This document shows positions 49,659-60,028 of a stretch of 64,000 nucleotides of DNA, piece by piece. The notes under the pieces are model-generated. The model made no database searches. It was not told the origin of the DNA and worked only from the letters and a program-made list of their open reading frames with translations. Position 1 is the first letter of the stretch, and every line of letters starts with the position of its first letter. A program made the position numbers and the translations under genes. This DNA is from Streptomyces sp. Je 1-79 (GTDB lineage: Bacteria; Actinomycetota; Actinomycetes; Streptomycetales; Streptomycetaceae), in NCBI RefSeq assembly GCF_025195125.1, contig NZ_JAMGSL010000021.1, positions 35,876 through 99,875 on the forward strand, read 5' to 3'.

Positions 49659-50483
49659 ATGAACGTGGCTCCGCACCTGCTGACCGAGGACCGTGCCGAG
49701 TACGTACGCCTCCTCGACGACGCACTGCGCAACGCGCACGACCATCCGGATCTCGCCGAGACCGGGAAACGGCTCACGGCCGAACAGCTGCGCACGATGG
49801 CGCTGAACGCGACGGCGCTCATCACGGCCGCCGCGGCGGTCGAGTACGACCACTTCGTGAAGGTCCGCGAAGAGGGTCGCTCACCGAGCGGTTCGAGTGT
49901 CATGAACGCCGTACTGGCGGCGGAGGGCGAAGGCGTGGGAGCCGGCCCGGGCGCCGGCGTCGTCGCGATCGTCACGGTCCTCGCGCCGGTCCTCGCGGGC
50001 ACGGCCGCGGTGATATTCCTGCTGGTCGGCGCGGTACTGAAGGTGCTGGCTCCCACCCTCGTGTTCGCCGACACCCTGCTGACCGCGGCCTGGTTCTTCG
50101 GCGCCGTCGCCGCCGCGGGCCTCTTCTGCGCCGCCGTCGGGCTGCTGCTCACGGCGCTGCGCAACCGGTCCACGCAACTGGCCGCGAGCGATCCGCCGCG
50201 CGCCGAGACGGACGACGAGCTGTCCCGCGCCCGCGAGGCATGGCGCCGCGCCCTGCTGGAACGGGGCATCCTGCCGTTCCTGCGCGACGCCCTGGCGGCC
50301 CCCCTCGCCCGCCCGGCCACGCCGCCCGGACCGCCGCCCCGCGCCGACCGCATACCGAAGATCGGCTACAGCGGCCCGGACTTCTCCAGCCCGAACGAAG
50401 GCTCCTCGGGCACCCGCCCGACGTACAGCAGCCCGGACTTCAGCAGCCCCGACTTCGGCCCCCCGGACCACCGGCCGGAGTAG
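49659..50483 (+). CDS. conserved actinobacterial membrane protein, unknown function
   Basis: Protein of 274 residues from the ATG at 49659, chosen because GGGGG stands about 6 nt upstream (the ATG at 49653 touches it). The N-terminal soluble part (about 1-85) is followed by two or three hydrophobic segments (about 90-165), a helical stretch and a Pro-rich tail with repeated tripeptides (YSGPDFSSP, YSSPDFSSPDFGPPD). No enzymatic motif is visible. It is convergent with thiC. Confidence 0.8.
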   Translation: MNVAPHLLTEDRAEYVRLLDDALRNAHDHPDLAETGKRLTAEQLRTMALNATALITAAAAVEYDHFVKVREEGRSPSGSSVMNAVLAAEGEGVGAGPGAGVVAIVTVLAPVLAGTAAVIFLLVGAVLKVLAPTLVFADTLLTAAWFFGAVAAAGLFCAAVGLLLTALRNRSTQLAASDPPRAETDDELSRAREAWRRALLERGILPFLRDALAAPLARPATPPGPPPRADRIPKIGYSGPDFSSPNEGSSGTRPTYSSPDFSSPDFGPPDHRPE

Positions 50484-50600
50484 ACCGGGGCCCGGGGCGC
50501 GAACGCGAGCGGCGGACACGAGCCGCACGACCCCCCGGCCGCGCGGTCCGCCCCGCCGCTTCCTGCGTCCTGCCCGGTCGTACGTACGGAAGGGCGCGGG

Positions 50601-52373
<1,773 letters not shown>

Positions 52374-52383
52374 GAGACCGATC

Positions 52384-52505
52384 TCCCTACGCCGGCATTA
52401 CCCGGTAACAGGTTCGGCGGTCGGCGCAGCCTCCTCCCGTACGTACGTTCAGTACGCGCGTACGGTGATCAGCGCCCTCTCAGCCCGGTGCTCCGAGCTC
52501 CCGCG
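52384..52505 (-). ncRNA. TPP riboswitch (THI element)
   Basis: In the leader of thiC the minus strand shows the conserved cores CTGAGAGGGCG and, near the 3' end, CCGAACCTGTTACCGGGTAATGCC split around an expected stem, then GCGTAGGGA. This is the standard thiamine pyrophosphate aptamer, ending about 10 nt before the ATG. It should block thiC translation or transcription when TPP is abundant. Confidence 0.95.
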
Positions 52506-52585
52506 TGTGCAAAGGTGCCACCACGCTAGCGTCAATCCGGCCGTGCTGAACAGTGGGCCCCCTCCGTTCTTGCGATGATCTGTCC

Positions 52586-53962
52586 GTGACTTCCTCGCAG
52601 CGGACCCCAGAACCCGACGGCCACGACGCACACGGCGAGGCGGGTCACGGGCACGGCCACACCCACAGCCATGGGCCGGCCGCACCCGTCTCCCGGCATC
52701 TGCGCAGAGTCATCGCCGCGGTCCTGATCCCGTTCGCCACGGCCGTGGTGGTCGGTCTCGTCGTCCTGTGGCCGGGCGGCGCACCCGACCACGAACGCAC
52801 GGGCGTCGGTTTCGACCGGCAGACCTACCAGGGCGAGGTCGTCTCGGTCGAGGCGGTCGACTGCCAGGACGTGAACGCCGCTCAGGTCCCGCCGACCGGG
52901 GACGTCTCGACGCCCCAGGGACGCGAGGCGGTCAACGCCCAGGAGGGGGAGTGCGACAGGGCGACGATCGAGGTCACCAGCGGTCCTGACGCGGGCCGTA
53001 CCTTCGTCGAAATCGTGCAGCCGGACGCTCCGCGTCAACTGGACGAGGGACAGGGCGTGGTGGTGGCCTACGCGCCGGACGCCCCGCGCGATCTGCAGTA
53101 CTCGGTGACGGATGTGAACCGCAAGGTTCCGCTGGCGGTCCTCGCCCTGATTTTCGCCGTGGTGGTCGTGCTCGTCGGCCGGATGCGCGGTGTGATGGCG
53201 CTGATCTCGCTCGCCTTGAGCTTCCTCCTGCTGACCTTCTTCATCCTGCCCGCGATCCTCCAGGGCTCGAATCCGCTGGTGGTGGCGGTGGTCGGGTCGA
53301 GCGCGATCATGCTCATCGCCCTCTACATGTGCCACGGGCTGTCGGCCCGTACCTCGGTCGCGGTGCTCGGGACGCTGATCTCGCTGATGCTGATCGGGCT
53401 GCTCGGCTCGTACTTCATCAGCTGGGCGTCGCTGACCGGGAACACCGACGACAACACCGGCCTGATCCACGGGCTCTACCCGGAGATCGACATGTCGGGT
53501 CTGCTGCTGGCCGGAATCATCATCGGTTCGCTCGGTGTCCTCGACGACGTGACGGTGACGCAGACCTCGGCGGTGTGGGAACTCCACCAGGCGGATCCCC
53601 GGATGGGCACGCGCGCGCTGTACCGGGCCGGGATCCGGATCGGCCGCGACCACATCGCGTCCGTGGTGAACACGCTGGTGCTCGCGTACGCCGGTGCGGC
53701 CCTGCCGCTGCTGCTGCTCTTCTCCATCGCGCAGAGCAGCGTGGGAACGGTGGCCAACAGCGAGTTGGTCGCCGAGGAGATCGTCCGCACGCTGGTGGGA
53801 TCGATCGGTCTGGTCGCGTCGGTGCCGGTCACCACCGCACTCGCGGCCCTCGTGGTCTCGGCCGACCGGCGGGGAACACCGGGGACTCAGGGCGCGACGG
53901 GTGCGACGGGCACGACCGGAAAGCGTTCATCCAAGGGTGGGCGCCGCCGCCGGGCCAAGTGA
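52586..53962 (+). CDS. YibE/F-family membrane protein with His-rich N-terminus
   Basis: Integral membrane protein of 458 residues with about eight hydrophobic segments in the C-terminal two thirds and the conserved YibE/F text (TGLIHGLYPEIDMSGLLLAGIIIGSLGVLDDVTVTQ). The N-terminus carries HGHGHTHSHG, suggesting metal contact. A soluble OB-like region follows (about 70-185). The GTG at 52586 is chosen; the ATG at 52575 is out of frame. It is divergent from thiC and convergent with ssgA. The transport substrate is unknown. Confidence 0.85.
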   Translation: MTSSQRTPEPDGHDAHGEAGHGHGHTHSHGPAAPVSRHLRRVIAAVLIPFATAVVVGLVVLWPGGAPDHERTGVGFDRQTYQGEVVSVEAVDCQDVNAAQVPPTGDVSTPQGREAVNAQEGECDRATIEVTSGPDAGRTFVEIVQPDAPRQLDEGQGVVVAYAPDAPRDLQYSVTDVNRKVPLAVLALIFAVVVVLVGRMRGVMALISLALSFLLLTFFILPAILQGSNPLVVAVVGSSAIMLIALYMCHGLSARTSVAVLGTLISLMLIGLLGSYFISWASLTGNTDDNTGLIHGLYPEIDMSGLLLAGIIIGSLGVLDDVTVTQTSAVWELHQADPRMGTRALYRAGIRIGRDHIASVVNTLVLAYAGAALPLLLLFSIAQSSVGTVANSELVAEEIVRTLVGSIGLVASVPVTTALAALVVSADRRGTPGTQGATGATGTTGKRSSKGGRRRRAK

Positions 53963-53976
53963 CGACGGCCGGTGGT

Positions 53977-54411
53977 TCAGCCGGCGTTCTCCTCCGCGAG
54001 GATCCGGCCGAGTGCCGCCTCCAGGTTGTCCTCGAAGTCGCCCAGTGTCCGTTCCTGACCGAGCGGAACCAGCTTGTCCGTACGGTCGAGGAAGGCCACG
54101 AGCGGCGGGGCGCTGGCCCGGAACAGCGCGCGGTCGCTGCCGACCTGGAGCCTGATGGCGACGTCCGAGAGATCCTCGGGTTCGGTCGGCGCGATGTGCA
54201 CATCGCCGTCCCCACTCGGCCGGTTGATCCCGTCGAGCAGCAGCTCCCTCCCGAACGCCCAGGTCACGGGCGCGTCTCCGGGGAGGTGGAACGTCATCCG
54301 CACCGCGTAGGGATCCCGGGTCTCGTAACGCAGCTCCACCGGGATCCTGAAGGAGAGCTCCTCGGAGACGAGGAAGCTCATCAGGACCTCGGCCTGCACC
54401 GACTCTCGCAT
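53977..54411 (-). CDS. ssgA: sporulation cell-division activator SsgA
   Basis: SsgA-like protein of 144 residues with the family core SFLVSEELSFRIPVELRYE, DPYAVRMTFHLPGDAPVTWAFGRELL and LVAFLDRTDKLVPLGQE. SsgA recruits SsgB and promotes septum formation in aerial hyphae. The ATG at 54411 has a GGGG ribosome site about 7 nt upstream; the ORF could extend to 54471 but homology starts at MRESVQAEV. ssgR lies directly upstream in the same direction, as in other Streptomyces. Its 137-nt leader should hold the SsgR-dependent promoter. Confidence 0.96.
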   Translation of the reverse strand: MRESVQAEVLMSFLVSEELSFRIPVELRYETRDPYAVRMTFHLPGDAPVTWAFGRELLLDGINRPSGDGDVHIAPTEPEDLSDVAIRLQVGSDRALFRASAPPLVAFLDRTDKLVPLGQERTLGDFEDNLEAALGRILAEENAG

Positions 54412-54548
54412 GATGTACCCCGCAGTAGATGAAGCAGTTGTGTGAACGCGGCTGCTGAAAGCTGTGATCAAAACGGCCAGGAATGATCCCCGCCGGCCCT
54501 TTGACGTAATCGTGCTGTAAGGCCTAGCAGATCACAAGGAGTGATTTT

Positions 54549-55319
54549 TCAGATACTGATAGAGAACGCGAAGGAGCTGAAGAGCTTGCCGATCTCATTG
54601 CGTAGCTGTTCGACTGCGGGGAGCAACCGTTCTTGCTGGTGAAGCGGGAGAGAAATCGCCATGGCGGCCGCCGTGGACCCCGCAGTGATGGGGATTGCGG
54701 CACAGACCGTGCCGAGCGCATATTCCTGACGCTCCACCAGGGGCTCCATTCGCCCCATACCGCCCAAACGATCCAAAAGCGCCCGGCGGTTACGCACCGT
54801 ATATGGGGTGATGGATTCGACCGGATGCCGGTCGAGGTGGTCTTGACGAGTCTTCAGATCCAGTTGACTGAGGAGACACTGGCCGATCGCGTGCGCGTGA
54901 CCCGTCTCCCGGAAGTCGGCCCACTCGTCCACGGCGGGAGCGGAAGGGGTGTCCGAGACGGCGACCAGCTCGATCTCACCCTCGCGGTAGATCGCGAAGT
55001 AGACGGGGACGCCGATCTCGTCGCGCCAGTGCGCCAGGGAATCCTCGATCTTGGTGCGACGATTCTGCAGAACTCCCCCGCCGGCCAGCCGACCGGCCGC
55101 GTCGCCGAAGACGAACACACCCTTCTCGCGGCGCAGATAGCCCTCGTGCGTCAGGGTGCGGAGCAGGTGGTACGCGGTGGGCAGCGGGAGTCCCGCCTCA
55201 CGCGCGAGTTGTTTGGCGGGAGCTCCGTCTTCGTGGGAGCCCACGGCCTCCAGTAGTCTCAGCGCCCGCTGCACCGAGCCGATCAGGGTAGGAGCGGCGG
55301 ACTGCGTAGCCGTGGCCAA
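54549..55319 (-). CDS. ssgR: IclR-family regulator SsgR
   Basis: Regulator of 256 residues with an N-terminal winged helix (SVQRALRLLEAVGSHEDGAPAKQLAREAGLPLPTAYHLLRTL) and a C-terminal IclR sensor domain. From the location upstream of ssgA it is SsgR, the activator of ssgA. The start is a TTG at 55319, with GGGGGTGA shortly upstream. It has a long, GC-rich upstream region (55320-55600) with several possible stems and no gene. Confidence 0.94.
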   Translation of the reverse strand: MATATQSAAPTLIGSVQRALRLLEAVGSHEDGAPAKQLAREAGLPLPTAYHLLRTLTHEGYLRREKGVFVFGDAAGRLAGGGVLQNRRTKIEDSLAHWRDEIGVPVYFAIYREGEIELVAVSDTPSAPAVDEWADFRETGHAHAIGQCLLSQLDLKTRQDHLDRHPVESITPYTVRNRRALLDRLGGMGRMEPLVERQEYALGTVCAAIPITAGSTAAAMAISLPLHQQERLLPAVEQLRNEIGKLFSSFAFSISI

Positions 55320-55600
55320 AGGTCACCCCCAGGCGTGACGACGGGTGCCGTACACCCGCCCGCGGGGGCCGCCCCCGCGCGCCCGCCGCGGCCTGGGAAC
55401 CGGGTGGGGTCCGAGGCGGACCCGCCCGGGACAGGCGGACAACCGCAGGTCAGTGCGGAGGGCTACGCCGTTTTTCCCCGGGGCGGCAGTGGTCTGCCAC
55501 TCTAATGGCAGCTCCGAGGCCCGGCCCTGGATTCAGGGGCCACGTCCCTCGCCCGGGCTAACACCCGGCGACCCGGCCCCTACCGCTCGATAGCGTGTGC

Positions 55601-55819
55601 CTACCAGTCCTCGCGCGAGGACGACGAGGACATGAACTTCCGTACGACGTAGATCAGTCCGCCGACGAGGGCGACGAAGACCAGCACCTTGAAGAGCAGA
55701 CCGATCACGACCATCGCGATGCTGGTGATCAGTCCTCCGAAGACGAACAGGGCGATGACGGGTATGGCGACCCACTTCACCCACCAGGGCATCCCCGCGA
55801 GAATCTCTCGTACCGCCAT
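55601..55819 (-). CDS. small DUF5326-type membrane protein
   Basis: Protein of 72 residues with two hydrophobic segments (about 15-58) and a Ser-rich, charged tail (SSSSSREDW). It matches the small actinobacterial DUF5326 family in size and layout. The function is unknown. It precedes ssgR in the same direction but a 281-nt gap separates them. Confidence 0.85.
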   Translation of the reverse strand: MAVREILAGMPWWVKWVAIPVIALFVFGGLITSIAMVVIGLLFKVLVFVALVGGLIYVVRKFMSSSSSREDW

Positions 55820-55951
55820 CGTGCTTCCCTCATCTCCCGAAGAGTCCGCCCCGCGCGCTCTGCGCCGGGCACCTTCGATGCTAGAGGTGGCACAGGTGCC
55901 CGCGGGGGCCTCGGAGCCCTTGCTCTCCCCTGATCCTCCCCCTAGGGGAGC

Positions 55952-56269
55952 TCAGCCCTCCGGCGGCGAGAACACCACCATGACCCGCAGATCCTCGGTG
56001 ATGTGGTGGAACTTGTGGGCCACTCCCGCCGGGACGTAGACCACGCTGCCGCGCGCCACCTGCGTCGTCTCCATGCCGACCGTGATCGCGGCCCGCCCGC
56101 TGACGACGAAGTACACCTCGTCCTGGCCGTGCGGCTGCTGCGGGTCGAGCGAACCGGCGTCGAGCGCGTACAGACCCACGGACATGTTCCGTTCCCGAAG
56201 GAACTGGAGGTACGCACCGTCGTTGGCGGCGCGCTCCGCCTCCAGCTCGTCCAGTCGGAATGCTTTCAT
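55952..56269 (-). CDS. cupin-domain protein
   Basis: Single-domain cupin of 105 residues (MKAFRLDELEAERAA). The metal-binding pattern is visible as PQQPHGQDEVYFVVSG and, in the second motif, PAGVAHKFHHI. It probably binds a divalent metal; the reaction is unknown. The ATG at 56269 is used; a much longer upstream frame runs antisense to the holin-like and phosphatase genes and is a shadow. It is divergent from the holin-like gene with 51 nt between starts. Confidence 0.9.
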   Translation of the reverse strand: MKAFRLDELEAERAANDGAYLQFLRERNMSVGLYALDAGSLDPQQPHGQDEVYFVVSGRAAITVGMETTQVARGSVVYVPAGVAHKFHHITEDLRVMVVFSPPEG

Positions 56270-56320
56270 CGTGCGTCCGCCCCTGCCCTTGGCCCGATCA
56301 TGTCTGCCACGATCAGACAC

Positions 56321-56698
56321 ATGAAGAATTTCGTAGTCAAGACGCTCGCCAACGCGGGCGCTTTGGGAGTGGCCATCTGGCTGCTCCAGGACATCACCCT
56401 GACCGGTGACAGCACGGGCAAGAAGGCCTGGACGCTCATACTCGTCGCCCTGGTTTTCGGCTTGGTGAACTTCTTGGTGAAGCCGATCGTCAAGCTGATC
56501 TCGCTTCCGCTGTTCATCCTCACCCTCGGCCTGATCACCCTGGTGATCAACGCCCTGATGCTGCTGCTCACCTCCTGGCTGGCAGAACAGCTCGACCTGA
56601 GTTTCCATGTCGAGGGCTTCTGGACCGCCGTGCTCGGCGGTCTGATCATCTCCGTCGTCTCCTGGGCGCTCAACGTCGTTCTCCCCGACGGGGACTGA
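56321..56698 (+). CDS. phage-holin-family (PF04020-type) membrane protein
   Basis: Protein of 125 residues with four hydrophobic helices and the family text VFGLVNFLVKPIVKLISLPLFILTLG. These are chromosomal membrane proteins named for similarity to holins, with no proven lytic role. The ATG at 56321 follows GATCAGACAC with no ribosome site. It is directly followed by the phosphatase gene (TGA-GTG junction), giving a three-gene operon. Confidence 0.9.
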   Translation: MKNFVVKTLANAGALGVAIWLLQDITLTGDSTGKKAWTLILVALVFGLVNFLVKPIVKLISLPLFILTLGLITLVINALMLLLTSWLAEQLDLSFHVEGFWTAVLGGLIISVVSWALNVVLPDGD

Positions 56699-57196
56699 GT
56701 GCGGACGATGACCTACCGCGTCTGTTTCGTCTGTACCGGCAACATCTGCCGCTCGCCGATGGCCGAGTCCGTCTTCCGCGCCCGCGTGGAGGAGGCCGGC
56801 CTGGCCGACAGGGTCGAGGTGGACAGCGCGGGCACCGGCGGGTGGCACGAGGGCGACCCCGCCGACCCGCGTACGGTCGCCGCCCTGGAGGGCCACGGCT
56901 ACCGCTCCGGGCACACCGCCCGCCAGTTCCGCGCCTCGTGGTTCCCCGCGCTCGACCTGGTGATCGCCCTCGACGAGGGGCACCTGCGGGCCCTGCGCCT
57001 GCTCGCCCCGACCCGGGAGGACGCGGAGAAGGTACGGCTGCTGCGCTCGTACGACCCGGCGGCCGACGGCCTCGACGTCCCCGACCCCTACTACGGCGGG
57101 ACGGACGACTTCGAGGAATGCCTTGAGATGGTGGAGGCGGCGAGCGAAGGACTGCTGGCCGCGGTACGCGAGAGTGTGGAGGAACGGGCGGTATGA
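56699..57196 (+). CDS. low-molecular-weight protein tyrosine phosphatase
   Basis: LMW-PTP of 165 residues. The P-loop CTGNICRS holds the catalytic Cys (about 12) and Arg, and the general acid lies in DVPDPYYGG. It dephosphorylates phosphotyrosine proteins. The GTG at 56699 abuts the preceding stop; an ATG at 56708 is an alternative start. The stop overlaps the cystathionine lyase start as ATGA. Confidence 0.93.
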   Translation: MRTMTYRVCFVCTGNICRSPMAESVFRARVEEAGLADRVEVDSAGTGGWHEGDPADPRTVAALEGHGYRSGHTARQFRASWFPALDLVIALDEGHLRALRLLAPTREDAEKVRLLRSYDPAADGLDVPDPYYGGTDDFEECLEMVEAASEGLLAAVRESVEERAV

Positions 57197-58368
57197 GCAC
57201 GGACACGTTCGGGGGCGCCGAGGGCCTCGGCGCCGTCGGCGACGGGACACGGGCGGTGCGGGCAGGGCTCCCCGAGCCCGTGAAGTACGAGCCGGCCCTG
57301 CCGGGGCCGGTCTTCGCCGCCCACTTCCATCTGCCGGGGGACCCCACCGGCCCCTATACGTACGGGCGGGACGAGAACCCCACCTGGACCCATCTGGAAC
57401 GCGCCCTGGGCCAGCTGGAGGCGCCGGGGGAGCCGGGCGTCGAGACGCTCGTCTTCGCCTCGGGCATGGCCGCCATCTCCGCCGTCCTCTTCTCCCAGCT
57501 GAAGGCCGGCGACGCCGTCGTCATGCCGGACGACGGCTACCAGGCGCTCCCCCTGGTCCACGAGCAGCTCAGGGCGTACGGGATCGAGGTCCGCACCGCG
57601 CCCACCGGCGGCGACGCCCAGCTGTCCGTGCTGGAGGGAGCGCGGCTGCTGTGGATCGAGACGCCCTCCAACCCCGGGCTCGACGTCTGCGACATCCGGC
57701 GTCTGGCGAAGGCGGCGCACGAGGCCGGCGCGCTGGTCGCGGTCGACAACACCCTGGCCACCCCGCTCGGCCAGCGGCCCCTGGAGCTCGGCGCGGACTT
57801 CTCCGTGGCCAGCGACACCAAGGGCACGACCGGGCACGGCGACATCCTCCTCGGCCATGTCAGCTGCCTCGATCCGCGGCTCGCCGCGGAGGTGCGGCGC
57901 TGGCGCAAGATCGTCGGAGCCATTCCGGGCCCCATGGAGGCCTGGCTCGCCCATCGGTCCCTGGCCACGCTCCAGCTCCGCATCGACCGGCAGTGCACCT
58001 CGGCACTGACTCTCGCGGAGACCCTGGCCAAGCGGGGCGAGGTGAGCGGGCTGCGCTACCCCGGCCTCCCGGACGACCCTTCACACGCGGTGGCGGCGAC
58101 GCAGATGAAGCGCTTCGGGCCGGTGGTGTCCTTCGTCCTGCCCGACCGGGAGTGGGCCGAGCGGTTCCTCGACGGGCTGCGGCTCGTGGACGACGCCACC
58201 AGCTTCGGCGGTGTGCGCTCGACGGCCGAACGGCGCGGCCGGTGGGGCGGAGACGCCGTTCCGGAGGGCTTCATCCGCTTCTCCGTCGGGGCGGAGGACC
58301 CTCAGGACCTGATCGCGGACGTCCTGCGCGCCCTCGACGCGGCCGAGGCGGCGGCGCCCACCGGATGA
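57193..58368 (+). CDS. cystathionine gamma-lyase
   Basis: Cys/Met-metabolism PLP enzyme of 391 residues. The Schiff-base lysine is in SDTKGTTGH (about Lys210), with DNTLATPLGQRPLELGADF before it, YGRDENPTW and SFGGVRST elsewhere. It cleaves cystathionine to cysteine, 2-oxobutyrate and ammonia; other gamma- or beta-family activities cannot be excluded. It is the last gene of the operon with the phosphatase and is followed by a strong terminator. Confidence 0.93.
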   Translation: MSTDTFGGAEGLGAVGDGTRAVRAGLPEPVKYEPALPGPVFAAHFHLPGDPTGPYTYGRDENPTWTHLERALGQLEAPGEPGVETLVFASGMAAISAVLFSQLKAGDAVVMPDDGYQALPLVHEQLRAYGIEVRTAPTGGDAQLSVLEGARLLWIETPSNPGLDVCDIRRLAKAAHEAGALVAVDNTLATPLGQRPLELGADFSVASDTKGTTGHGDILLGHVSCLDPRLAAEVRRWRKIVGAIPGPMEAWLAHRSLATLQLRIDRQCTSALTLAETLAKRGEVSGLRYPGLPDDPSHAVAATQMKRFGPVVSFVLPDREWAERFLDGLRLVDDATSFGGVRSTAERRGRWGGDAVPEGFIRFSVGAEDPQDLIADVLRALDAAEAAAPTG

Positions 58369-58391
58369 CCGCCGAGTGAACCCGCACGGAA

Positions 58392-58436
58392 CCGGGGCGC
58401 TCCGAGCCTCCCCCCTCATGGCTCGGAACGCCCCGG
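58392..58436 (+). terminator. strong hairpin terminator
   Basis: A 17-bp stem with one mismatch: CCGGGGCG-C-TCCGAGCC (58392-58408) pairs with GGCTCGGA-A-CGCCCCGG (58420-58436) around an 11-nt C-rich loop. It follows the cystathionine lyase stop by 23 nt. Confidence 0.85.
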
Positions 58437-58512
58437 GTTCCACGCGCGGAGAACCGCCTGACCAAGGCTAGTTGACTCTGCGTCAGTGTCCAATCACGGT
58501 AGCGACAGAGAC

Positions 58513-58530
58513 CTATCGACTTATTTATAG
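58513..58530. promoter_or_regulatory. probable LysR-type operator
   Basis: CTAT-N10-ATAG within an AT-rich patch (around CGACTTATTTATAG), 72 nt before the LysR gene. It fits the T-N11-A form of LysR binding sites and may serve autoregulation. Confidence 0.5.
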
Positions 58531-58601
58531 TTGGACGGTCCTGAGGCGCCGTCAGCCGACCGCCTGAGTCGAACGGCCGTGACGGCCGGGAGGGGGCGGA
58601 C

Positions 58602-59498
58602 ATGGATCTCGCCCTGCTGCGCACCTTCGTCGCGGTACACCGGGCCGGCTCCTTCACCCGCGCCGCGGCCCTCCTCGGACTCTCCCAGCCCGCGGTCACC
58701 AGCCAGATCCGCACCCTGGAACGGCAGCTGGGGCGTCCGCTCTTCCTCAGACAGGCCCGTGGGGTCACCCCCACCACCATCGGCGACGAGCTCGCCCACC
58801 GCGCCGCGCCGCATCTGGACGCGCTCGTGGAGATCGCCGAGACCGGTCTGGACGAGGAGAACGGTGTTCGCACCCTCCATCTCGCGGGGCCTCCCGAATT
58901 CACCTCGGCGCGTGCGCTGCCCGCCCTCACCCCGCTGGTCTCCCAGGGACTCGCGGTACGGGCCTCGTTCCCCGGCACTGCCGAGGAGACCCTCGACGGG
59001 CTCGCCGCGGGACATCATGACCTGGCCATCGCCACCGCTCGCCCGCGTGGGTCTCTCTTCGGCTCCACACCGCTCTGCGACGAGGAACACGTCCTGGTCG
59101 CCGCCCCGCGCTGGGCCGCCCGGCTGGCGCCCGACCTGCTGCTGCGCAAGGGCGCCGTGGTCCTGGAGCAGCTGCCGGTGGTGGAGGTGCACGAGTCGCT
59201 GCCGTTCGTCTCCCGCTACTGGGCGGCCGTCTTCGAGACCAAGCCGGCCGCGACCGCCACCGTCGTGGCGCCCGACCTGCGGGCCGTCCTGGAATCCACG
59301 GCCGCCGGGGCGGGGCTCGCCGTCCTGCCCCGCTATCTGTGCGAGGAGGCCTTGGAGCAGGGGCGTCTCGTGGCGCTCCTCGATCCGCCGGTTCCCCCGC
59401 TGCGGACGTACTTCCTGGTCGTCCGGGCCGGGACCCTCGCGCTCCCGCACATCGCGCGGGCCCACGACTGGCTCCTGCGGGCCTCCGGAGGCTGGTGA
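58602..59498 (+). CDS. LysR-family transcriptional regulator
   Basis: LysR protein of 298 residues. The N-terminal HTH is textbook (MDLALLRTFVAVHRAGSFTRAAALLGLSQPAVTSQIRTLERQLG), followed by a two-lobe substrate-binding domain. A GGAGGGGG ribosome site precedes the ATG. No divergent target gene is adjacent, so the regulon is unclear. Confidence 0.94.
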   Translation: MDLALLRTFVAVHRAGSFTRAAALLGLSQPAVTSQIRTLERQLGRPLFLRQARGVTPTTIGDELAHRAAPHLDALVEIAETGLDEENGVRTLHLAGPPEFTSARALPALTPLVSQGLAVRASFPGTAEETLDGLAAGHHDLAIATARPRGSLFGSTPLCDEEHVLVAAPRWAARLAPDLLLRKGAVVLEQLPVVEVHESLPFVSRYWAAVFETKPAATATVVAPDLRAVLESTAAGAGLAVLPRYLCEEALEQGRLVALLDPPVPPLRTYFLVVRAGTLALPHIARAHDWLLRASGGW

Positions 59499-59533
59499 GT
59501 TTCAGGACACCTTTCGTGGGCCATTTTCTTCCC

Positions 59534-60013
59534 ATGACCGAACGTCCTGTGGTCAAGCGCACCGCACGCGCCATTCTGCTCGATGGAAACGACCTCATCC
59601 TCATCAAGCGCACGAAGCCGGGGGTGGATCCCTACTGGGTGACGCCCGGAGGCGGGGTCGATCCCTCCGACACCACCGTCGTCGAAGCCCTCCACCGCGA
59701 GGTGCACGAGGAACTCGGCGCCAAGATCACCGATGTGGTCCCCTGCTTCGTCGACACCGTCGAGCACATCGTCGACGGCGGTGTCTCGGGAGTGAAGGTC
59801 CAGCACTTCTTCGTCTGCCGGCTCGAATCGATGGACACCTCACAGCGGCACGGGCCCGAGGTGGAGGAGCCCTGCGGCGAGTACGAGATCGTCCGGGTGC
59901 CGTTCAGCCGCGTCGGCATCGCCGCCGTCCATCTCGTGCCGCTGTCCCTGCGGCACTACCTGGACGGCAATATCGAGGGCGTCCGCGCGATGCACGCCCC
60001 CGACCTGGGCTAG
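59534..60013 (+). CDS. NUDIX hydrolase
   Basis: NUDIX-fold protein of 159 residues. The box reads GGGVDPSDTTVVEALHREVHEELGA, with the catalytic REVHEE present and the first Glu position occupied by Asp. It would hydrolyse a nucleoside diphosphate-linked substrate. The ATG at 59534 is used; the longer frame overlaps the LysR gene. It is convergent with the flavohaemoglobin gene. Confidence 0.9.
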   Translation: MTERPVVKRTARAILLDGNDLILIKRTKPGVDPYWVTPGGGVDPSDTTVVEALHREVHEELGAKITDVVPCFVDTVEHIVDGGVSGVKVQHFFVCRLESMDTSQRHGPEVEEPCGEYEIVRVPFSRVGIAAVHLVPLSLRHYLDGNIEGVRAMHAPDLG

Positions 60014-60028
60014 GAGGCGGCCTGCCGG

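Noticed and set aside
55330..55470. Cobalamin-riboswitch-like text on the plus strand (GGTGCC, GGGAA, GCGGACCCGCC in order)
   Set aside because: The invariant segments around the aptamer core (such as ACTGT) are absent, GC content makes chance matches easy, and no plus-strand gene follows. Covariance search would decide.
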